A stretch of 64,000 bases of DNA from Sacculina carcini. Its lineage: Eukaryota > Arthropoda > Thecostraca > Sacculinidae. The position numbers and the translations under genes were made by a program. How positions within the stretch are numbered: the first letter of the stretch is position 1; each line of letters starts with the position of its first letter. The notes below the pieces were generated by a model. It made no database searches and was not told where the DNA came from. It worked only from the letters and a program-made list of their open reading frames with translations. The stretch spans positions 6,707,766 through 6,771,765 of the forward strand of contig OU696581.1 of assembly GCA_916048095.2 (NCBI GenBank), in the 5' to 3' direction. Shown piece by piece: positions 58,001 to 64,000 of the stretch.

Positions 58001-61000
58001 GAAAAAGATATATTAAAAGACAGGCGCGCGTGGGACAGCGTCATCCCACGCGCGCCTACAAGACAACACCGCACAGCAAACACGCCCGAACACAACTCCC
58101 TCCACGAACTCAGAGGACAATACAAGGACATCATTGCATAAGCGCACACACACTCACATACACATGCAGAGCAAACCAACGCCACAACGACACCTGACAC
58201 TCGACACTTGCAATCTTGCACACTCCTCGCTGCAATACATGCACATGCACACACACTCGCACACAAACATACATACACAATGCGCAAAGCACCACGCCAG
58301 CAAACACAAGAAGCATAAACCCACACACAACGAAAACCCAGAACTACACCTCCCCCTGTTTCTTAAGAAACAAACATATAAAAAACGCCAACACAGCAAC
58401 AAAAAATAAAAAGCGAACACAATCACGGAGATATACAAAGAAACAACAACCAAACAAAATCCGCTCCGGCCCGCCCATCCAGCTCGACGGCTCCACCAGA
58501 AACACGCACCTGGCTACGGCGAAGCACAACACGTCAGGCCCCAGCGTCCCCCGCGCTCCCGTCTCGCCCGTGCTCTTCAGTGCTCCGCCGCAACCTGCCG
58601 TCTTCTCCATCACCGGCCGCCGCGACAGGGCACATCACCGGCCCCAGCACCCACCGTGCTCCCGCCGTCACCTGTGCTCTTCAGCACCCTGTCGCAGACA
58701 GCCGTGATCCATCTTCCACACAAGCCGTCTTGCCGTCCGGGCCACAACGCCTCCTGCGACTTCAGCAGCTCCTTGCCTACCTCCTTGAGCACCAGCAGCT
58801 TCCACCGACTGTTCCACCAGTTCTGCGACGTAGCCAGCACCATTGCAGGCGGGACGGCGAGCAACATCGGAGCAGCTCCCCGGCTGCCTCCTTGCCGGCA
58901 CCATGCTCCACTGCCGTCCCCCTGCACACCCTCTTGCCACGCCGCCGAACACCACCTCTATCTTACACTTTGCCACTGATGCCCAAGGGTCAGTACCACC
59001 GCCGCTGCTGAAGTCATTGTCAATTCATCAATTCCATGACACTATCCCGAAGCAACTACAACAATCTACACTAAACTACACTATTCCAAAGCAAAATCAA
59101 ACCGCCATCCATAAAAACCACAAAAAACAAATCACTGAAAGGGCCGAAATAGCTTGTAACTTGACAAAACAAAACTGAAAAAGATATATTAAAAGACAGG
59201 CGCGCGTGGGACAGCGTCATCCCACGCGCGCCTACAAGACAACACCGCACAGCAAACACGCCCGAACACAACTCCCTCCACGAACTCAGAGGACAATACA
59301 AGGACATCATTGCATAAGCGCACACACACTCACATACACATGCAGAGCAAACCAACGCCACAACGACACCTGACACTCGACACTTGCAATCTTGCACACT
59401 CCTCGCTGCAATACATGCACATGCACACACACTCGCACACAAACATACATACACAATGCGCAAAGCACCACGCCAGCAAACACAAGAAGCATAAACCCAC
59501 ACACAACGAAAACCCAGAACTACAGACCATTACTAAAAATATTTACATTTGCAATTAGTATTAGTGTATTTCGCCTTTGTATAAACTTTCCACTTTAAAT
59601 TACATTTTGATGGTTATGCTCCATTTTGCGATGCTAGCCAAAATATATTAAGTCACTTCCAGTGGTTTATAGTAAAAATGGTACCAGATCGGAGGGAGGG
59701 TGGAAAAATAGTACCAACTCGGAAAGAGGATCGAAAAGAAGCACTGGTGTTTATATTCCTTCATAACTGCAAACAGAAATTGACCTTTTTGAAGGAGGTT
59801 ATTTTTACGAAGGTTAGGTTATTTTTACTCGAAAATCGTTGTTTTGCTGATTTTTGGGTTACTTTTTGACAGCCCTAGTTATTATGTATATAAACACTGG
59901 ATAATATGTGTAAACAAAGAAATTGGTCAATAATAATGTTTGTCTAAATCTTAATAAATGCCTATATTTGCCTATTTTGCTGTTTTATCGTTCTTTTTGC
60001 CTGCCTATTTTGCCATTTTTAGTGCCTGAACATCTGGTATTTACTAATGACGTTTGCATGTGTGTCAATGTGTCATTATATTTTCTATCCTATGGTATTC
60101 ACCTCCTTTCGTTCAATAAATGTTCTTCAATTACGGTTCAAGTTCGAGGACTGAATCATTGTGCCCCAGTCTATTATTATAATAGTATGTAGTCAGCGTT
60201 CGAGTGTAGCTTTTCATGTTTCGCTGAACCCGCACAACTTTTCCTTAGCCTCCTGTGAGCCCCCCACCCATCGGAAAAATCCTGGCGCCGCCACTACTCC
60301 ACAACGTGTCTAAGGATGTCAATGTGAAACATCGTCATAAATAAGAGGTATTGAACGTTAGAACATATAACTCTGAGGGACATTTAGCCCTTGACTGGAA
60401 TACGAAGCCGATGCTCATCTGTTACTTGCTTTCTGTGAACCACACGGTGTAAACCCCTCATGATCTCATGCTTTTTCAGGCCCGCTTCTAGCGTGCTGGT
60501 GGTATCGGGAGGCACTGATCTAGATAGCGGTGACTTACAGCGCAGACGTGCAAGCAGAGCAGTCATTGCTGACTACGACGAGTAACTCACGCCCAACTAC
60601 ACACACACACACACATTGCATTATAATAAGACATTTATAACGAGCTGAACAACATGAATATTGATCGATTACAGACACACAATAGTTGAAGAAAGTGCAT
60701 AGTGCAAAGTCCTAGATGGTCGTTGACTATTAGGCAGTTATCATCCTCCCTTGAACACACCTGGACATTTTCGATATAACTTCAGAAGAACATGTGAAGT
60801 TCTAGGAAGTGCATCTAGCAGTGAATCCAGAAGTTCTCAGAAGCTGTCATTCATGACACAGCGTAGGCATTCATTTAGTTCGTATTCGTTTACCGGGCAT
60901 TTATTTCGAGCGTAATTTAGGAACAAATGAAAACGTAAGCAACAAGATTGTGTGTATATGCACGTGTGTATATTTATCTACTTGTGTGTATGTGTAGAAC

Positions 61001-62324
61001 TGAGAAATTCAACGATCTGGCGCTAATTCATCTCAATCAGCCGGCTATTTCAGCTGTTCGAGGCAGTGCAGCTGACCAGCTGGTGGCGCTGCCGGTGGCG
61101 CGGTCGACGCCGTCAGCCGCCACCAGCTGTTGGGTGCTTGGCTGGGGTGCCGTCCGCACAGGGGGCGCCACTGTGCGTCAACTGATGGCCGCCCAGGTCG
61201 CGCCAGTATCGCTGCAACAGTGTCAGGCTGACTACGCGTGCGTGAATTACATGTCCACACATACACTCACATACATACACACACACACACGCACTCACAT
61301 GCATGCACAGTCACACATACAAACACCTACATGATATGGGCGTAGATCCTAGGGGGTATGGGGGTATATATATACCCCCGACAAAGTGGCTGGGTGTTAT
61401 GTATATGCACTTCTACCCCCGATAATTTTGCTGAGTTCCTTTTTTTGGGTGCATTGCCATCACAATCCGTATAGCAAAAAGCAACAATACACGACAAATG
61501 TGCGTATGCAAATATATGCTATATACTTCTCATTGAAATATGTGTTGTAATTGACTAGGCATAACATGATTTAGAGTTCCAAGGGCGTAGAGTTTGTGTG
61601 CAGGCTCGGGGGATGTCAGCCATGATGCATTGACTCAGTTGGCTAATAGTATGGGACCATCAACAATTTTGGCTTATCCAATTACAACACACATACCTCA
61701 ATGAAAGGTATATTGCACATAACACACTTGTACTTGTGTATTGATACTTTTTTGCTAAGCTGATTTTTGACGACAATATACACAATATACTGAACTCTTG
61801 GAGGCATAATTGCATATTCATACCACCATCCAATTTATCGGGGCGTATATACCCATACCCCCAGGAGTTACACCCATGGAGGGTTCAGACACTAATGCAT
61901 GGTGGGTGTCATTCCCCCGAGCCTCGACACAAATCTACATTTACAAACATGTACACATACATGTATATAGTCGTACGTTGGATTGTTTCCAGCTGTATGT
62001 GTGTGTGTGTCTTGTACGTGTGTGTGTGTGTGTGCTTGCAGCGGCTATCACATTTACGAGAGCATGATGTGTGCCGGAGGGGCGGAGCGTGACGCTTGTC
62101 AGGGGGACAGCGGAGGCCCACTGGTGTGCGCGCGAGACCCCAGCTCTGACGTCAAGTCTCCCTGGACAGCTGGACGCCAGCTGCAGCTGGCGGGAGCTGT
62201 CAGCTGGGGCGTTGGCTGCGCCACGCCGGGACTGCCGGGGGTGTATGCAGACGTGGCTGCGATGCGGACCTGGATTGAGTCGGTGATAGGCAGCGAGTCT
62301 CCCGCGACACCGACTCAACAATGA
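51861..62324 (+). CDS. Trypsin-like serine protease (S1 family), five exons
   Basis: A secreted zymogen, predicted 301 aa: join(51861..52026, 52232..52346, 60480..60581, 60998..61237, 62042..62324). All junctions are GT-AG with matching phases (1,2,2,2). A hydrophobic N-terminus (residues 1-22) and a pro-segment lead to the activation site R46-VVDG. Catalytic triad: H89 (LTAAHC), D134 (NDLALI), S231 (CQGDSGGP). D225, six residues before Ser, predicts trypsin-like Arg/Lys cleavage. Cysteine pairs fit C74-C90, SCW...PLVC, C-x-AG and C227-VGC bridges of the fold. No extra domains. Intron 2 (8.1 kb) is loaded with transposons. The frame is intact, so probably functional. Substrate unknown. Confidence 0.85.
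52232..52346 (+). CDS. Serine protease exon 2: catalytic His
   Basis: Acceptor TGTTGTCAG. Encodes WAASLQ...HFCGGSVI and VLTAAHC. Donor GTCATT after ATAAACAG. Confidence 0.85.
52347..53270. other. First part of intron 2
   Basis: AT-rich, no gene or clear repeat seen. Confidence 0.5.
53275..56400 (-). pseudogene. Degenerate gypsy Pol in intron 2, minus strand
   Basis: Scattered pieces in minus-strand order: RT ([31 protein letters not shown], ~56200-56030), RNase H ([17 protein letters not shown] ~55200; [12 protein letters not shown] ~54910), integrase finger (CTACAKNK ~54370), integrase core ([19 protein letters not shown] ~54270) and a C-terminal [19 protein letters not shown] (~53590). 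Many stops and shifts. Split by the SINE-like copy. A 70-bp tandem duplication lies at 54944-55073 (TCTAACTCTCCCGCTGAGTAACGTGA twice). A different gypsy lineage from those at the left. Confidence 0.75.
55420..55741 (+). repeat. SINE-like retroposon, plus strand
   Basis: Same family as 29776-30310 (inverse). Body GACTAAACCGGCTCCCCCACT, GAGGAGGGTGGCTAGACACCC, GCCAACGGCCATC; tail GCGCTATATTAAATATATG(TTG)n. It interrupts the gypsy remnant between RT and RNase H. Confidence 0.65.
56400..57184. other. Intron sequence with TTATCG repeats
   Basis: Around 56670-56830, TATCG(C/T)TTATCG recurs many times, a short diverged tandem repeat. Otherwise nothing recognised. Confidence 0.5.
57193..59877. mobile_element. 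hAT-like element carrying a short LTR element
   Basis: Ends TAGGGCTGCCAAAA and the complement TAGGGCTGTCAAAA (13/14). Perfect 8-bp duplication gttattat (57185-57192, 59878-59885). Subterminal copies of GGT(T/G)ACTTTTT lie inside both ends, typical for hAT. No transposase. TTGATAAGCACG repeats near 57735 and 57893-57918. Its own length without the nested element is about 1.1 kb. Confidence 0.85.
57979..59524 (-). mobile_element. Short non-autonomous LTR element (TRIM-like), very recent
   Basis: Two 370-bp LTRs (57979-58348, 59155-59524) identical by eye, with a 5-bp duplication gacca (57974-57978, 59525-59529). Minus orientation: a PPT (AGAAACAGGGGGAGG, complement of 58349-58363) next to the left LTR. 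AGCTATTTCGGC follows the right LTR, as in the element at 5903-9291. The 806-bp interior has no Gag or Pol. It is GC-rich, with a local duplication (CTGAAGAGCAC(A/G)GG on the minus strand, twice). Depends on a helper. Confidence 0.9.
59930..60479. other. End of intron 2
   Basis: No gene or repeat recognised. It ends at the acceptor of the hidden exon. Confidence 0.5.
60480..60581 (+). CDS. Serine protease exon 3: hidden 102-nt linker exon
   Basis: Acceptor CTTTTTCAG and donor GTAACT. Encodes [18 protein letters not shown] and VIADYDE, the standard segment between the His and Asp loops. With it the spacing His-Asp becomes 45 residues, normal for S1. Without it the exon 2/exon 4 join would be in phase but much too short. 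Confidence 0.85.
60998..61237 (+). CDS. Serine protease exon 4: catalytic Asp
   Basis: Acceptor TATGTGTAG. Encodes [22 protein letters not shown] and [10 protein letters not shown]. Donor GTGCGT chosen because it restores phase with exon 5. Confidence 0.85.
61338..61560 (-). mobile_element. MITE with GGGCGTAGATCC ends, inverted partial copy
   Basis: It begins GGGCGTAGATCCTAGGGGGTATGG and continues with TATATATACCCCCGACAAAGTGGCTGG, the complement of the 3' end of 50762-51105. In intron 4. Confidence 0.65.
61583..61877 (+). mobile_element. MITE with GGGCGTAGA ends, copy 2
   Basis: GGGCGTAGAGTTTGTGTGC ... CCCCCAGGAGTTACACCC. The body matches 50762-51105. It lies tail-out against the inverted copy at 61338-61560. 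Confidence 0.65.
62042..62324 (+). CDS. Serine protease exon 5: catalytic Ser
   Basis: Acceptor GTGCTTGCAG. Encodes [44 protein letters not shown] and the terminal helix ([10 protein letters not shown]). TGA at 62322. Confidence 0.9.
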
Positions 62325-63761
62325 CTCATTCCACAACCCGATAGTGTCTCACTAGTTACCAAAATCGTACGACACATTCACCGGCTCAAGAATGACATAT
62401 CCAACGATCCAAGAGCGACTTGTCCTCCTACTCAATATCAATTCATTCACCGATTCGATAGTCACTCATATAGCCTTCAGTGAGACTTCCTTCGTGACTC
62501 AATTATCACCAACCTGATTATGACTCGCTGACCGTGTCACCAGTAACAAATGATTGCATCCAGTCAGGTTGATTCGTGTGTTGAGTTTATGTTGAGATTT
62601 GAACTGACTCAACCATGATTGATTCACTGCTGGGTATTCTATCAAGTGACATAATCGACGGGATTTTGTGCCATGATACATTTACAAAACACATGCCAAC
62701 TGAATCCAAGGTCGGCTCTATCTACCTGAGTATCAATATCCATCTACCTACCAGTTCTTTCTGAAGTGTGCCCTTTTGATCTGAGGTTATTAGCATCTGC
62801 TACAAGTCATAACACTACTTACATAATTACTCACTGAATTAAAGAAATGGCTGAATCATTAATTCCATAGAAATAGTAAACAATCACGTACTGGCTGGTC
62901 GCAACACTAGACTGCCCATGTGTGATTCCTGATTCACTTATTCACACCTTATCACAGCCAAGCCACGAGTATTCAAGAGCGATCATGTCCGACAACCATA
63001 CTGGTGGAATTAGGAATATATTTATCTAAAATACTGTATAAAACATGAAAATGCATGGTGAAAGAGATGAATAGCAGCACTTCTAAAGCTTCAAATATAT
63101 GTTCCGATTGAAATAAAAACTACAACAAACGCGTAATATTAGGCACATCTGATAAACATGAGTACTGGATTGTTTGCTAGGGTGTTAAACTGTGCATGAA
63201 TAAACGACCTCAAGACTCGACTGTTTGCATCAATGGTGCTTTTCTTCCATTATTGCTTTTCTCTCTCCGCTTGTTAATGATCAAGGTGCATGGAAATATT
63301 AGTAATGCAATTCCCAGCGTTTGCGCCCTCCACGTTTCACCTTGATCATTGATTTTAACAAAATCAATGAGCAAGGTGATAACAGTAAATTTTTGTTTGC
63401 GTCATTTGCAGGAGCCGTTAGTCATAAACTTTTTAGAATTGAAGCCAATAAACAAGCGTTAAAATATAACCCAGATACACATACACAAAATCACAGCACA
63501 TCCACACATGCAATAGTCATTCTGCGTATACTTCCAGAAATTATTTAAAAAAGCGGTTTGTAAAGCCACATTGTGTGTCCATTGTAGAATAAGATTGCAG
63601 AAAGACGCTTGTGTTGATGTGTTGTATATTGGTCGTTTTGTTTTGTAATAATGTCTAATTACTGTAGTATTGTCCAATAGACACACAACAAGCGTAAACA
63701 CAGTGATCATTCATCGTCATATTTGGAAGTGTTCATCGTATCACCCAATGTACAGTGTGTG
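62325..63761. other. Downstream intergenic region
   Basis: 3' side of the protease gene. It contains repeated short GACTCA/TGACTC motifs at 62290-62560. AATAAA occurs near 63111 and 63200, with no assigned use. No gene seen. Confidence 0.5.
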
Positions 63762-64000
63762 TAATGTAAGTAAGTAAGTAAGTAAGTAAGTTTATTGGTC
63801 ACTCATACAAGCAGTTCAGTCAATAGTACGTGTACACGAGTACGTATACACGACATAAAAGCACATGTGACAATAGTCCGACAAGCTCACGCTTCTTTTC
63901 GGACTGATACTTAAACACTAAGCAAGACTACTACTATTTGCTAGCTAGCGCCACATTCATACAGGTATTTATATAATCGACAACACTCAAATATAGATCA
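63762..64000 (-). repeat. Retroposon 3' tail with (AAGT)n
   Basis: TAAGTAAGTAAGTAAGTAAGT followed by TTATTGG; the complement gives CCAATAAACTTACTTACTT, an AATAAA signal plus a simple tail, as in many LINE/SINE 3' ends. The rest runs off the window. Confidence 0.6.

Noticed and set aside
1-64000. tRNA, rRNA or CRISPR arrays
   Set aside because: None seen. The tandem repeats found are minisatellites, microsatellites or element-internal duplications without spacer structure.

Overview
This is eukaryotic (metazoan) nuclear DNA made mostly of transposable elements. Spliceosomal introns, THAP-P-type and hAT-like DNA transposons, Ty3/gypsy, BEL/Pao and non-LTR retroelements, SINE-like repeats and abundant CA/GT microsatellites all point to an invertebrate. 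Degenerate CCTAA arrays and a secreted protease resembling tick-type reprolysins suggest an arthropod, possibly a chelicerate. That placement is inference with low confidence.

Region 1 (1-24861) is a deep nest of insertions. The outer layer is a tandem pair of tRNA-Trp-primed, CsRn1-like gypsy elements sharing one LTR (4790-5733). The second copy (5734-21133) is broken by three insertions. The first is a non-autonomous LTR element (5903-9291, TSD aattct-type 5 bp aatct) whose pol is replaced by a 23-bp minisatellite. The second is a hAT-like element (12353-20547), itself split by a 7-kb minus-strand gypsy (12655-19928), whose 3' LTR holds a second hAT-like copy (12782-13623). The third is a Mag-like gypsy (21134-24574, TSD ctata) that carries a 667-bp solo LTR (22817-23483, TSD ttgag). 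A truncated BEL/Pao element (minus) follows to about 26960.

Region 2 (27.5-29.2 kb) holds an intronless secreted metzincin metalloprotease. Its C-terminal half appears to be a second copy of the catalytic domain with the zinc site lost.

Region 3 (29.3-43 kb) has a 2.9-kb hAT-like element, a 254-bp MITE, a large inverted repeat, and an apparently intact 4.5-kb P-like transposon. Its two-exon THAP transposase is open, and its empty target site survives as an inverted paralogue at 41.1-41.4 kb.

Region 4 (43.1-51.1 kb) has a nearly complete PHD-ORF1 LINE, several MITEs, a degenerate unclassified transposon-type gene, and a short LINE derivative fusing the 5' and 3' ends.

Region 5 (51.8-62.3 kb) is a five-exon trypsin-like serine protease gene (301 aa predicted). 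Its 8.1-kb second intron is filled by a gypsy remnant, a SINE-like copy, and a hAT-like element carrying a recent short LTR element with apparently identical LTRs. The last 1.7 kb is non-coding and ends in a retroposon tail.

The only clear host genes are the two proteases. No tRNA, rRNA or CRISPR was seen.
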